Part shown: piece by piece, positions 1 through 12,366 of the stretch
Position numbering within the stretch: position 1 is the first letter of the stretch
Layout: the number at the start of each line of letters is the position of its first letter
Assembly: GCF_019578655.1 (NCBI RefSeq)
Contig: NC_063265.1
Span: 7,846,501 to 7,910,500 of the forward strand
Length of the DNA: 64,000 bases
Direction of reading: 5' to 3'
Source of the DNA: Ricinus communis
Lineage: Eukaryota > Streptophyta > Magnoliopsida > Malpighiales > Euphorbiaceae
Made by a program: the position numbers and the translations under genes
Notes under the pieces: generated by a model
What the model was told of the DNA's origin: nothing
The model's input: the letters and a program-made list of their open reading frames with translations, nothing else
Database searches by the model: none

Positions 1-1336
1 ATCAAAACCAATGGAAAGCCAACATAAACAACGATAAAAGATAAGTATGATGATTCTCAATTTTTACCTTTGCTCGAGCCTATAGGAAAAGAAAGAAATC
101 CATGTCCAACCTCAGTTCTTAATAATACTGCCGAGTCACATACCTGTACCAATGAATAAATATCTAGAAATATGTACCTTAATTTTGTGCAAGAAAAACT
201 CAGGAGCAATGAGCTTCTTCTGGTGCGCCCAGTAAGGTCCGTTGGCCCTTATGATGCCGTTGCCAACCATGGGCTCAATGGAGTTGGAGAGATGGGTAGA
301 TCTACCTAAATCCAAGGATGTGTTCAGATTCAATGCCTTCATCAACTCCGGTTCCCCCACATATAAATGTTGCTTGCTCCATGTCGTATATGTGTATACT
401 CGTCCTTTATCAAGGCTCAGGGTCAGTCATTTTTCTTTTCTTTTCGCAGTGATGAATGAATAACATATATTACTAGTATCATAATATTGAATATATGTCA
501 GTTACTCCACGTCTAAGTACTGCAGGGATCATATTCCAATATTAAGAGAGAAAACATATAAGGTCTCTATTTCTTGACTTAAATGGAAAAAAAATAAAGG
601 GGGCAATTAGTACTTTTTTAGGACACCAAATGTATACTTTCAAAAACTTTAGTACTAATATGTAATTTTTTTTTAAAAAGGAAAAAAAAAGAAAAGAAAA
701 AGGGAGCAAGTACCCCTCTTCTCTTCAACATGGCTTCCCCAAATGCGTCTAAGGTGTCACTCATATATCCGCTATGGATATACACAGATAATATAGGTAA
801 GTCTTACCGTAATATTACTGAGTAAAATAAGATTCACTATTGGAAGTTAAAGAAAAACATGCACTCTTACTTTTTACATTTCAGATACTAATTTATGGAG
901 CCTGCAGCATACTAGGACTCTCTTAAAATGTTCACTTGATGTGCTCAAAGAACATAATCGTTAGCTTTTATAAAAGAAAACCAATGATACATAAAGAGAG
1001 AAAGATATAGGAATTGGGGTTGGTTTGTGCAGTACCATACTGTTGTGCCCATTGATGGAAGTGGGGGAAAATGGAATAAGCCCAAGCATTGTGGGACGAC
1101 GAAGCAGGTTGAACATGTGAAGTTTGGGTAGTTTTAGCTACCATTGCTTGGATCTTTTGCATTTCCTGTACATTTCCATACAAGAAACAAGGTCTTGGCC
1201 CTCCAATTCCTTGTTTCAAGAGAACAGACCGAATCCTTCTAGGTTTCAGCCAAATTGCATCACACACTCGTATCAGTAGGATGCAAAATCCAACTATTGC
1301 TACTGACCAAAACGTTTCTGCATGATAACCTTCCAT
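1..1336 (-). CDS. CYP714-type cytochrome P450, 5' part (copy 1, partial)
   Basis: This is the 5' end of a plant cytochrome P450 that runs off the left edge. Exon 1 (1036-1336) encodes an N-terminal membrane anchor, then a KPRRIRSVLLKQGIGGP stretch and FLYGN, the hinge and proline-rich region typical of the CYP714 family. Exon 2 (178-404, 227 nt) carries GEPELMKALNL and GPYWAHQKKLIAPEFF, the helix C region. Donors (TAT G|GTACTG and AAG|GTACAT) and the acceptor (AAAG|GACG) are intact and the frame is continuous, so this copy looks functional where visible; later exons with the I-helix and heme motif lie outside. I chose the ATG at 1336 because it aligns with the starts of the other two copies. 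Known CYP714 members are ER-bound monooxygenases acting on gibberellins or other terpenoids; the substrate here cannot be read. Family confidence is good, subfamily unknown. Confidence 0.8.
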
Positions 1337-1984
1337 TTCCTTTTCTCTAAGTATCTTTCTCTCTTGCTCTATGCAACTTTTATACGCCTTCTTATGTACC
1401 GCAGGTCTATGATTTTGTACAGTACGTGTCTCTCTGTGCAAAATGAGAATCGCTATAGTATGCCAAATGTACTCTTGTGAAAGTTGAATTCTGAAAGATT
1501 TATATCAGGATCAGTATATATCACCTTTTTAGGACTTGCATATGGATTCATTTTTATTAGCGTTGACATATGTATGTAAAAGGGAAAGTCCACTGATATC
1601 AACAAGATGCTTTTAGATATGTCCATAATAAATGCTCTCTTGGTAGTGTACGGTTCCCTGTGCAAATTGTTAATAAGTTGAATTATGAATTGTTATGGAC
1701 TATAATATTCCACGCGCCCTATCCTATTCTGTCGTGTTCGTGGGTTTTGTAATTTTTTTAAGAGTTTTCTTAATGTCATTATTTTGTTAACCAATAACAG
1801 ACTATTATGTATATATGCAACTAAAAATAGGCCAGTACTAATGTATAAATGTCTTATATTTTATTTTAAATGATTGATATATAATTTAAAATTAATAAAA
1901 ATGTGTAAAACATGTGATATATACACCTAGATTAAGTAAAATATTTTCTATATAATCATTAGTTGAATTTAAACCTGTTAAAAT

Positions 1985-2092
1985 TTTGGATCGGGCCAGA
2001 TTCGGACCGGGCTTGGTGAGGTTGGAGTTTTCAAGTCTAGACTTGAGCCTGGCTATACAGCCCTAAACTTTTGACCAAGCCGGGCCCGTCAT
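1985..2092. repeat. GC-rich quasi-palindrome at the copy 2 breakpoint
   Basis: In otherwise AT-rich DNA, this stretch pairs a left arm with GGGCTTGG against a right arm with CCAAGCC followed by GGGCCCG. An inner perfect palindrome CAAGTCTAGACTTG lies in the middle. It abuts the point where P450 pseudogene homology stops. It may be the remains of a small transposable element, but no family was identified. Confidence 0.5.
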
Positions 2093-2099
2093 AAAAAAA

Positions 2100-3433
2100 A
2101 ATAATACTAGAATTCCATTACTATCAGCGACACTGTCAAGTAAAGCATCTAGTAAGTCCTTAGATTTTCTAGACTTGTATCTTTCTTTCGGCGAGCCTCG
2201 ACTATCTTCAATATATGGGCATCCACCTCTTTTTGTAGTCTCCATATCTCCCTGTTGCTCTTTATAGGAAGAAACCTACAAATTTTAGCCACATTCTTTA
2301 TACATTTCTTGACTGGAGAAAGCAATGAGAAGGCTTAAGCCCTTTTAACATTAAAGAGAAGGTAGAAATAATAAAATTCAAGCTAAAGAGGCCTACCAGA
2401 GAAATTAAACCTTTTTAGTGGTTTTCAAGAGGTGCACAAGATCTACCTGAAGTTTATAAGCTCCAATTGTGCAATTTGTTTGATCAAAGCTTCTTGGAGG
2501 ACTCCTAGTGTGTAAAAATCTGGTTGCCTTGAGAGTAAGAGCTGCCAAAACATGCTTTTAAGATAATATCAGCTGATAGGCTCTTCATATCCTTATCCAT
2601 AGTAATATCTGCAACTTTCAACTTGACTCTGCCATGTTTTTATCATGGCTAAAGTAGATTCCTCCATTAGCCCCAACAAGTGCTACATTTTAGAAGTATT
2701 GCTCATAATCAAACTTATTGACATTCTTAAAAGCATTTCTATATGGAACATAAAAACAAGTTAGAGATAGAGTGAGTATAGTATGTAACTTAAGCTTGTG
2801 GGGGTAAAACTCAGGAGCAATGAGCTTCTTCTGATGATCCCAATTAGGTCCATTAGCCCTTATGATGCTGTTTCCAACGATGGGCTCGATAGGATCAGAA
2901 AGATATGTGGATCTACCTAAATCCAAAAATTTGTGGATACATAGTGCCTTCATTAACTCTGGTTTGGTTACATATAAATGATGGCTGTTCCGTGTGGAAT
3001 ACATGTATATTTGTCCTGTATTAAGGTTTCAGGGATAGCGCTTTCTTTTTATTTGCTTTTCCTTTAGCAATCATACGAAACAAAAGAAGAAACTAATTTT
3101 AATTTTATCTTAACATTCCATGTCCTACATACCATACTGTTTCTCCCATAGCTGGAGGTGGGGAAAGATAGAGCAAACCCAAGCATTATGGGAAAGAGCA
3201 GGTTGAAGATGGGATTTCTGAGTAGTACTCTTCATTACCATTTCTTGAATCTCTTGCATTTCTTGAATGTTTCCATATAAGAAACGAGGTCTTGGCCCTC
3301 CAATTCCTTGTTTCAGGAAAACCAACCGAATCCTTCTAGGTTTCAGCCATATAGTATCACTCACTCTTAGCAACAGAATACAAAAGCCAGCTAGTATTAC
3401 TAACCAAACCACTTCTGCTAGAAAATCTTCCAT
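2100..3433 (-). pseudogene. CYP714-type P450 pseudogene (copy 2), truncated
   Basis: This is a decayed tandem copy. Exon 1 (3133-3433, 301 nt, same length as copy 1) and exon 2 (2789-3015, 227 nt) are open and end with the same phases as copy 1. Several lesions follow. The donor after exon 2 reads AAG|TT instead of AAG|GT at 2788-2787. Exon 3 (about 2447-2682) is recognisable from GLMEEST, SADII and CFGSSYSQG but changes frame at least twice. Exon 4 starts at 2275 with FLPIKSNREIW, shifts frame within about 90 nt, and homology stops near 2100. The I-helix, ExxR and heme-Cys segments are absent. The break lies next to a GC-rich quasi-palindrome (1985-2092). It cannot encode a working P450. A transcript is possible but would not give an active enzyme. 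Confidence 0.85.
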
Positions 3434-4854
3434 CTCTTTTGTTACACTCTTGCTCTACATGCTATTGATATATGGTTTCTTCTTAGTTCTCTGTCTTTGG
3501 TTTCTGGCTTATTCTTGTACATGTCATCCATGCACAGCTAAGGAAAAATGCCATATGTACCAAGTTGTTGAAATATAGCTGCATATCTGAACTATGTTTG
3601 TCACGTCCCAATCTCAAAATCATAGCCAACTTAACTAAACTACTGCACTTTCGTATTTTACATAACCATCGTTCTTGCTAATATATATATACATGAAAAC
3701 TCCAAAATCACTTAATCTACATATATTCACATAATCCTAACTCCAAAATATATTAAACAAACATAAACTATTAAAGTAATGTTAGCATGACCTTTATATT
3801 TACACACAGAAAAGAGTTAGATCATACGTCTCCAAATGTCTCATTTCCGCTAACTAAAAGTTTAAAATTTGAAAAAATGAGTACGGAAATACTCAGTAAA
3901 TGAACTTAACATTAACGAAAAGAATAATTATAATATTAACCAATAAATCTTTCCTCATGTTCTCTTGCAATATATATTTCCAAAATAATTGTAATAAATA
4001 GAATTTAAGAATTCATTTCTTAAATCATATTATAGTATGAAAATGCTTATATTTAATCAGGTACACATTTGGGATATTAATAATGTAGGCCATCTTGGGG
4101 TTAATCTATCTAATGTGTTAATCCACCAAAAAGTCATATCATAGCATAGACGATAACCTGTCTAGTATGTTACTTAGCCTAGTCTTTATATCATACATGC
4201 ATGTAGAACTACCTCTAAAAGGTAACCACTAGGTATAAACCCTAAAGGCATCATGTGTATCCCAGCGATGTTCTAAAGAGAATATATCATATATCACATT
4301 TCGACACTACATCATCATCAATTCATTATCAATAACAAGAGTGTTCACTACAAAAATTGATATTTTGCACATAAAAACACACATAAATACATTTTAATAA
4401 TTTACTTATAAGAGAACTTTAAGAATTTACGGGCAATCCCGTAACTGAGTTATAGTTTGGCCTAAAATTTACCACAATTTTAACAACATATTAAACTAAT
4501 TTTAGATAAAAAAATGAGATTAAATTACCTAGTATAAGGGCCTCAAACAAGACTAAATATGCTGATGTCCTGCAGCAAGTTTAACTTGAACAACATACAT
4601 AAATTAGTCCATAGGCCAGGTTTTACACATCAGAAAATTATGTTATTTTATACATATATAGTAGACATACAAGGCTACAACATATCCAAAATCCAGGGCA
4701 AAAGGAGATCTCTAACCCCTTCAAAAGGAACAATCTTTAAACAAAAAATCGAAAAGATTAGTTGTATATTATTTTATGGAAATTTTAGTTTATTTTAATA
4801 ATTATGAGAAATTTTAACTAAAATATTAAATATGTAAAACAGATAGATAAATAT

Positions 4855-5125
4855 TTATACTTTTATCCCCTCAAAGTATAATTAATTTTTTAAATTTTAA
4901 AATAGTTCAATTACATTTCTAAAATTTGAAATTAAAATAATTATATTTATCAAAGTGAAAGAGAAACTATTATTTATGATTTTTTAACTAGATCTCATAT
5001 CATTACATGGTGAGATTGATAGAATTAATTCTAATGATGTAATTGTTTGATTTTTTAGATTTTAAGAGTGTAATTGAACTACTTTAAAATTTACAAATTT
5101 AATTACACTTTGGCTAAAAAGTTTA
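4855..5125. mobile_element. Foldback (MITE-like) element
   Basis: The left arm (about 4870-4935) contains CTCAAAGTATAATTAA and ATAGTTCAATTACATTT. Read on the minus strand, the right arm (about 5035-5125) gives CCAAAGTGTAATTAAA and GTAGTTCAATTACACTC, so the arms are imperfect inverted copies around a short centre. No transposase is encoded. The size and structure fit a MITE. Target-site duplications were not resolved. Confidence 0.6.
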
Positions 5126-5574
5126 GGAGCTTATTTTTTTTCTATTAAATATTATTAGTTACTAATTCTAATCCTAATTCAAATACTATTTAAAACCATA
5201 TAAACAATTAAATATTATTTTTTTAATCAAAATATATAGTGCAAATTCATTTTTATGGTCGAAATAATCATTTTAAACACTACATATATATGTCTTTCAT
5301 CCTTCTTTACTTTTTATTTTACAATTTACATCAATAATACTATCTCTCTAAATTAAATAGTAATTTTTATTATGTGAATAATAATAATTCTGATTATTAA
5401 TATTCAATATTTCTTTTATTATATGGGTAATAATTTAATATTTATTTTTTTAAGATTCATGTGCATCACATATGAATAAAAAAATTAAATACATATTGTA
5501 CCAATAATGTATTATTTATGTAATTAGATATGAAATTATTTGCTAATTAGTTATGACTTAATTTATTAAAGCAT

Positions 5575-5800
5575 ATTGGTAAACCAATTGGTCGCTCCTC
5601 TAGTTGAAGTATCGGGCTCATCCAACATTCCACGTTCTCGAACGGATCCCATTCAATATCTTTCCTACGATGACTCCCCTCTAAGGTACCTGGCTTCTCA
5701 AATAGACGAAATCTCTATATAAAAGTTTTGTCATATATCAATATCGATTGAACCAATCTTACCAGCTGCCAATTTTGGATGGTGGTGCTCTATTGCGTTT
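5575..5800. other. GC-richer block of unknown origin
   Basis: This is a roughly 220-bp stretch with near-balanced base composition inside very AT-rich DNA. No long reading frame, splice structure or recognised motif is visible in it. It could be a fragment of a gene or of a retroelement. Confidence 0.3.
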
Positions 5801-7443
5801 TTAGATAAAAAATAATTTTATATAAATTATAAAAAATTAACAATAGTAAAATAAAACATAATAAAAGAGAATTCGTTTATATTTTACGGACAATAAATTC
5901 AACTATTTTTATTTTGTTAAGATATGAAATTAATATTAAATTAGATAATTCCTATAATTATAATTCCATATAAGCTAATAAGTTCTTTTAAGAGATAAAG
6001 ACTAGGTGGCACATGTATTAAACAATAAATATTATTTGAACTCTAAATATTTTAACAAACTTATTTATTATTAGCTTTACAAAAGGGAAAATATTTTTAT
6101 TAATAATAAATAGGTTCTTCTATTTACAAAAAAATAATATAAGATCTAAACAAATGGATTATAATTTTAAAAAAAAGTGTACTTTTTAATATTAAAAGTG
6201 TTTATGATTCTGAATTTAATAAGTTTCTTTATTGTAATTAAATCTAATAATTTAGTTTAACAGATTTATATATATATATATATATGTAAATAATTAAATG
6301 TAAAGAACTATGCTAAACATCTTTATGAATTTAAATTTTAATAATAGACATATTTTATATATATATGAAATTGAAAAATAGTAATAAACCTACTAAAAAA
6401 TCTTTACATTTTAGTTATTATGACGGATTAAATCTTAATTTATTAATTGTTTTAATTGATAATTAATATTTATAATTATTTATTATTTACTAAATTATAT
6501 TAATTAAAGTGTTTGTAGGATAAAGAACATTTAAACTAAAATTTTAATTCATGGGGGATTTTATTAAATTAACTAATAAAAAGAAAAATAATAATAAATA
6601 ATTAAAGTTTGATTAAATATATAAATTTTTGTCTAAAAAATGTATAAGAAATCCTATTAAATATATGTTTTTTTTATGAGATTAGTAATTTCATAATAAA
6701 TATCTAGCATAAAAAATGAATAATAACAATATTATTATTAAATATATGAATTTTTGTCTAGATAATTATATAAAAGATCATATTAAATAGATTTAATTGC
6801 TAAAAAAATTTAAACTTTGCATTTGTTATCAAATCTAGCACATAATTTTTAATCTTCATTAATTTTAATTTTAGCATTTAATAAAATTATCTATCTTGAC
6901 GTGAATTCTAACAATAATAAAAAAAAAATGAGTCAACATTAGAGTTATTGATTCGTTCTATTACTAAAATATTATTATTTAAGTACGTAAATTAGTTTTT
7001 TTCTTAACTTTGAAGTCATATTAATTTTATGTGCTTAAATGATAATATTTTAATAGAGAGGGTGCTGACTCAATTTTTTTTTTATTATTATTATCGGAGT
7101 TCACGCCACGTCAACAAATTCTTTTGATATTTTCATTGAAAGTTAAAATTGAAATCAGTGTTAAAATTTGATGCAAAAATTGAATTTGAACAGTACATGC
7201 TAGATTTAATAACAAATACAAAATATAGAATTTTTTTGACAAAAAGTTAGTATATATATATGAAGACAAAGAGATACATATCAATTAGATGCTTTGATTT
7301 TTGTTTCAATTATGAATATTTTGTGTAATTGAATTAATAATTTAGATTTTACGTTCTTGAGAAAAGAAAAATACTGATCAAGTAGGTGACTTGTAGTGCT
7401 CGAAAATTAAACACTTATAAGGTTAGTTTGATAGTAAGTTTAG

Positions 7444-7475
<32 letters not shown>

Positions 7476-7895
7476 ATTAATTTCAAAGCTAAGTGTCAAG
7501 TTTCAAAATTAAGAAACATGGTGGTTATTAAAAACAAAACTTATTATTCTATATCTCTGCCCTAACAAATAGTTGAGGGCTAAGAAAATTGATAGCTTTA
7601 TTCTCTCTAAAACCTATTCAAGTTCCTAAATGTCAGTAATGCAAACTCAAGTAACTAAGACATGGGTTAATTTAAACTTTTAAACTGGCATGGAAAATAA
7701 AGATGTAAGAATCTACTTTAGATATAAGTAAGAATATATATATGTTAATATTTAATAATTGATACATATGTTAATATGTTTAATTATTGATTAATTTGAG
7801 ATATAGGGAACAATATACTTCTGGAGTAAGACATTGGAAATGAAAGATAAGATTAGATATATAATTATGCACTTAAAACAGAATTATTCATTCCC

Positions 7896-10008
7896 CTAGT
7901 TTGGTCCGTCCTCCTTTTTCACTTTCCTGGCAAGGAGTTTGATACCATGTTCCAGCACTAGTAACATTCTATAGACAGTGGCGATAGAGAAAAAGAGAAG
8001 TCGGATAGAATTAGAGAGAGTAATATTTTGAGTTCTAGCATAGCAAATGTCTGGCCTAGGCACACTCGACTCCCCAAACCGAAAGGAATGTAGGATTGTG
8101 GATGTTTGCAAGCTTCAATAGTCCCGCCTGCAAACCTCTCCGGTTTAAATTCATTGGCGTCGGGACCCCAATTTTCCGGATCGCGATGCAATGCCGGTAT
8201 CAATACCCAAATGTATGTTCCTTTTGGCACTGTCAAGTCTGCCATCTTCATGTCATCAAAAGCTTCTCTTCCTGCTATTACTGCTGGACCATAGAGTCGC
8301 AGGCTTTCTTGAATGACCATGTTCAGCTGTATATGTCAACAAGATGAAAGGATGATAGCATTATAACTACTGTAATGAGTAATTAAAAGGGTAGCAGGCT
8401 TCAAAGATTCATCGTGTTTTAATCATTTTGGCGGTCATTATATTACCATAGCTGTAATGACTTGTTCTATTTATCAAAACTTGTAATGGTTAGTGCAAAT
8501 TTCAGAGACAGTAGACAGTCATTTCAATTCAATAATGGGAATATGCATAACTCGAAGTACCGTTTTTAATTGACGAAGTTTGTCCAAATCCAACAAGGAA
8601 TCTTGGATTCTGTCACCACATATCTCGACAATCTCAGCTCGAACACGATCTTGCGATTCAGGATGTAATGAAAGCAGCAACAGAGTCCAGGATGCTGAAA
8701 GAGCAGTGGTCTCTTGACCTGCAAAGTAAATGTTTTTGCAATTGTCTACTATAAAGCGATCTGTATAATGAGTATGCTCAAGTTCTTCAATATCAGCAGC
8801 ACTTTCAAGAATTGCTTCTAAGAAGTCGTTTTCAGATTTTCTAGGCCTTTGTCTTTCTTCGCGCCGGGCATTGACTACTTCGAGTATTAAGGTCTCTATC
8901 TCTTTCTGCAAACTCCATATTTCCCTATTGCTCTTTGTAGGAAGAAATCTACAACATTCAGCAAAATTGTTTAAAGGGTACTTTCTGGTAAATTAATGAC
9001 AAAATACAGTGAAACAGTTTACCTCTTTTATGTATGCTTCTGAAGAGGAAATTTACCTGAAGTTTGGGAATCCAAAAAGTATGCTCGTATTGGACATAGC
9101 TCCCTGGAGGGCATCCAATTTTGCAAAAATCTGTTTGCCTTGGGAGTAAGAGCTGCCAAAACAAGCTTTGGATATAATATCTGCGGACGCGCTCTTCAAA
9201 TCTTTATCAACATTGATATCCGCAACTCCTCCCATCCTCTCAACTTGGCTCCGCCAATTGCTAATCATTGCCATGGTAGATTCCTCCATTAAACCCAACA
9301 TGTGCTACATTTCAAATAATAATATTGATAAAGAAACCCCGACATTTTGATTATGGAAAATATGCTTAGTTACCCAACACTCATAAATCACGAGTCACAA
9401 GTGACAAGAGGACCGGCTATGATATGTACCTTGACCTTGTGGAGGAAGAACTCAGGAGCAATAAGCTTCCTCTGTTGAGCCCAGTGAGGTCCATTAGCGC
9501 TTATGATACCATTGCCTAGCAGAGGCCCAGTGGTCTTGGAGAGATAGTTAGGTCTTCCCAAATCCAGGGATTTGTGGAGGTTCAGCGCCTTCATTAACTC
9601 AGGTTTTCCCACATATGAATGCTGCTTGTTCGCTGTCGAGTACATGAAAATTGGGCCTGTATCAAGAATAACAGCTACCCCCTTACTCTTTTTCTTCTTC
9701 ATTTTAAATGCAAAACACATATAACATGAAATTTGTATCTCTGAGATTGTGGAGAACATACCGTACTCATTGGCTCATCGGTGGAGGTAGGGGAAGATGG
9801 CGGAAACCCAAGATGGCAATTGGGTATTATGAGAATGGGATTGTATCTTTTCCATATCTTGAATATTCCCATACAAGAAAGAAGGTGTTGGTCCTCTGAT
9901 TCCTTGTTTCAAGAGCATCGATCGAATCCTCCTCGGTTTCCTCCACATCTCATCAACAACTCTTATAAACACAATACATAACACCACTGCTACAACAATA
10001 CCTTCCAT
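7896..10008 (-). pseudogene. CYP714-type P450, near full length with two disabling lesions (copy 3)
   Basis: This copy has five exons: 9762-10008, 9430-9656, 9057-9304, 8561-8948 and from 8326 leftwards. All splice sites are GT-AG and phases match. Key motifs are present: N-terminal anchor and KPRRIRS hinge; I-helix AGQETT; K-helix ESLR; PERF; and the heme loop [10 protein letters not shown] with its cysteine. Two lesions stand out. A TGA at 9775-9777 replaces the Trp that copies 1 and 2 carry before the end of exon 1 (HQW, QLW). Near the C-terminus the frame used for the heme loop ends in TAG (7958-7960), while the expected ending [19 protein letters not shown] sits in another frame and ends at 7896, which suggests a small frame-breaking deletion after SLSP. 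It is most likely a young pseudogene. A sequencing error at both sites is the alternative. The substrate is unknown. Confidence 0.75.
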
Positions 10009-12366
10009 CTCTTTTATTTCACTGCTCTCACTTCACTCTCTGCACAAGTTTAGTCTAATATATGCGTCTGTATATATATACATATATATAGAGAGTGAGA
10101 GAGAGAGAGGAATTCTGTTTAGTGCAATTAACCGTTTTGTTTCTGTGTCATATAATTGTAAGAGATTCAGTGAGTGGGCTAATAATTTAAATCTAATATT
10201 ATACGGAGGAAATGGGTTGTAAGGCAGTCTTATCTGATACGAGATATTTTTGTTGCTTTTCTGAAGTTGATGTAAGACATTATTATTATTTTAAGTCTCT
10301 TTTTCATTTGCTCTATAACTTGGACGGCTAGAATCATTTTCTAAAGATAAAATTGCATAAATGGTGTCTGACATTTTCCATTTTTGCTAGTCTGGTGTTC
10401 TAATTTTTCCTTTTATTTAATCAAGTTTACTGTTTTTGACCATCTTGCCTATACATACTCCTAACTCAAGCAAAAACGGGATCAATAAGTGTCAAATTGA
10501 ATGGGACTCATTTAATTGAAAAAAATATATATGTATTAAAAACCAAATAACTAAAAATCGAAAAAATCAGATAACATTTATATAATCTGACCCATTCATT
10601 ATAAAATTATAAACATTTTAACTCTTTATAATTTAATAAATCTTAAAACTGCTATTCGTTTTATATATATATAACTGGCGGTTTATACTCTTGCAGTGGG
10701 TTTAGCTGGGTGAGTAGCACTTACTGGTTGGACTTCACTGAGAATAGAAATGTCCAAAGCCTATCAAATTCATCTAAAGTCTAAAATCTAATACCCATCT
10801 TTTTAGCCCAAAGCTCGTAGCCAGAACTCATGATTCATTCGTGACTCATATAATGCCAAAGTCCAGGCTCCATGAGCAAATGGGATTTTTCCAATTTGAC
10901 ATGTGGAAAATCAGAGTCGGTCCGAGGTGGAAAGCGAGTATATATGTGATTAGTCGATCAAGAGTTGAGATAAATATTTGTGAAATGTTTACTATTTTCT
11001 GTCTATAAATAGAAGACACCAATAATTCATATTATCAAAAGCTTGAAAGGTCCTTAGGTTTTTCCTGTTTATACTTTGCTTATAAACACCTTTTCTTTTC
11101 TTAATTTCAATTCCTCAACTTTGTTGAGCTTTGCCATTTATTAAATTCAATTCATTACCTTTTATTTTCGATTTCTTAACTTACTAATCATCTTGTTTCT
11201 TAATTTAGCCAATATACTAACCTATTTAGCTTATTGGACCAATCATTTCACTTTTATTCAATGAATCTGTAGTAGAATGAAATTTTAAAAAATTATCTAA
11301 ACGCATATAAAATCAAACGATAAATGTCTCTTATAGTTTAATTAAAATATTGAATTCAGGTCTTGAGTATACAGTTGTTACTTGTAAAAGTATTGTCCGA
11401 TAAACTTTATATTACTCTAAACTACTAGATAAAAAAAAAAAAAAAAAGACCTAAAAATCTTTTAACTTGCTTAGGTCATTTCATATAATCTTTTAGTTGA
11501 ATCGCCCAAATTTAAATACCTCATTCTTGAGGCATGACTATAATCACCTAAATTTAATTTCACACCTGAATGACCAAATATTATATAAAAATTAAATATA
11601 TTCTTTTTATGGAATTATTTTCTAATACTCATATATATATATCCTTCTTACAGAATTATTTTCTTATATTTATAAATGTACCATTTTTATGAGGTTATTT
11701 TCTAATATTAATAAATATACCCCTCTAGTAGGGTTATTTTCTCATATTCATAAATATATTCCTCTTATGGAATTATTTTTTTATATTCATAAATATATAT
11801 TTTTATGGAGTTATTTTTTTATGCTCATAAATATACCTATAAATGTAATCCTTTAATGAATTTTTTTTTTTACATGATATCCATAGCTCAAAACATGATT
11901 TTTCGGCTCAAATTCCATTACATAAAACCAATTGTATCGAAAAAAGTGATCCTGGATCTTAATTGGGTCAGTCTTTAAACGTTATTTAACTCTCTTTTTT
12001 TCCTTAGAAATATAAATCAATTCGACTTTATTATTTTATGAAAATATCCTTTAAAATGAAATGGATAAATCCCTTTAACATTGTTTTTTTTTTTTTTTCA
12101 GGTCCAAACTGAAACTGTATTTAAGTTAATCTTGAGCACACTGCCATTAATTTCTTTATTTTTCTTTTGATAAGTTTAAGGAGTGTGTTGATGCATTTAA
12201 GAATTACCTAGGTGGGTAAAGTACTTCAATACAAGAATGAAAATTAATTAAGATAAAAAATAATTCAAGAAAATTAATTGGGAGGACGAAGCCACCATGT
12301 TATAATTCTCATAAAGCTTTACTTCACTTCAATGGAAAGAAAAGTTTCTGAAAAACCAAATATAAA
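10009..12366. other. Intergenic region between P450 copy 3 and the MAKR gene
   Basis: It includes the presumptive promoter of P450 copy 3, with TA and GA runs at about 10068-10110, then AT-rich DNA. An A-run (about 11431-11447) and a minisatellite (11597-11836) are present. I see no supported gene. Confidence 0.65.
11597..11836. repeat. Minisatellite, about six imperfect 39-40 bp units
   Basis: Each unit has the form TATGGAATTATTTTCTAATA, with variants, followed by CTCATAAATATA and a short pyrimidine-rich spacer. The phrase 'TTATTTT(C/T)T-AT-TTCATAAATATA' recurs at a regular spacing of about 39 bp. Units differ by point changes, which suggests an old array. Confidence 0.8.

Larger units (their letters stand above)
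3434..7895. other. AT-rich intergenic region between P450 copies
   Basis: I see no supported gene. It is strongly AT-rich with many short A/T runs, a short TA repeat near 6265-6285 and a T-run at about 7444-7467. It holds a foldback element (about 4855-5125) and a more GC-balanced block of unknown origin (about 5575-5800), both listed separately. Confidence 0.7.

Noticed and set aside
1340..1441. N-terminal extension of P450 copy 1 upstream of the ATG at 1336
   Set aside because: The other copies start at the equivalent of 1336, and the extension is not membrane-anchor-like.
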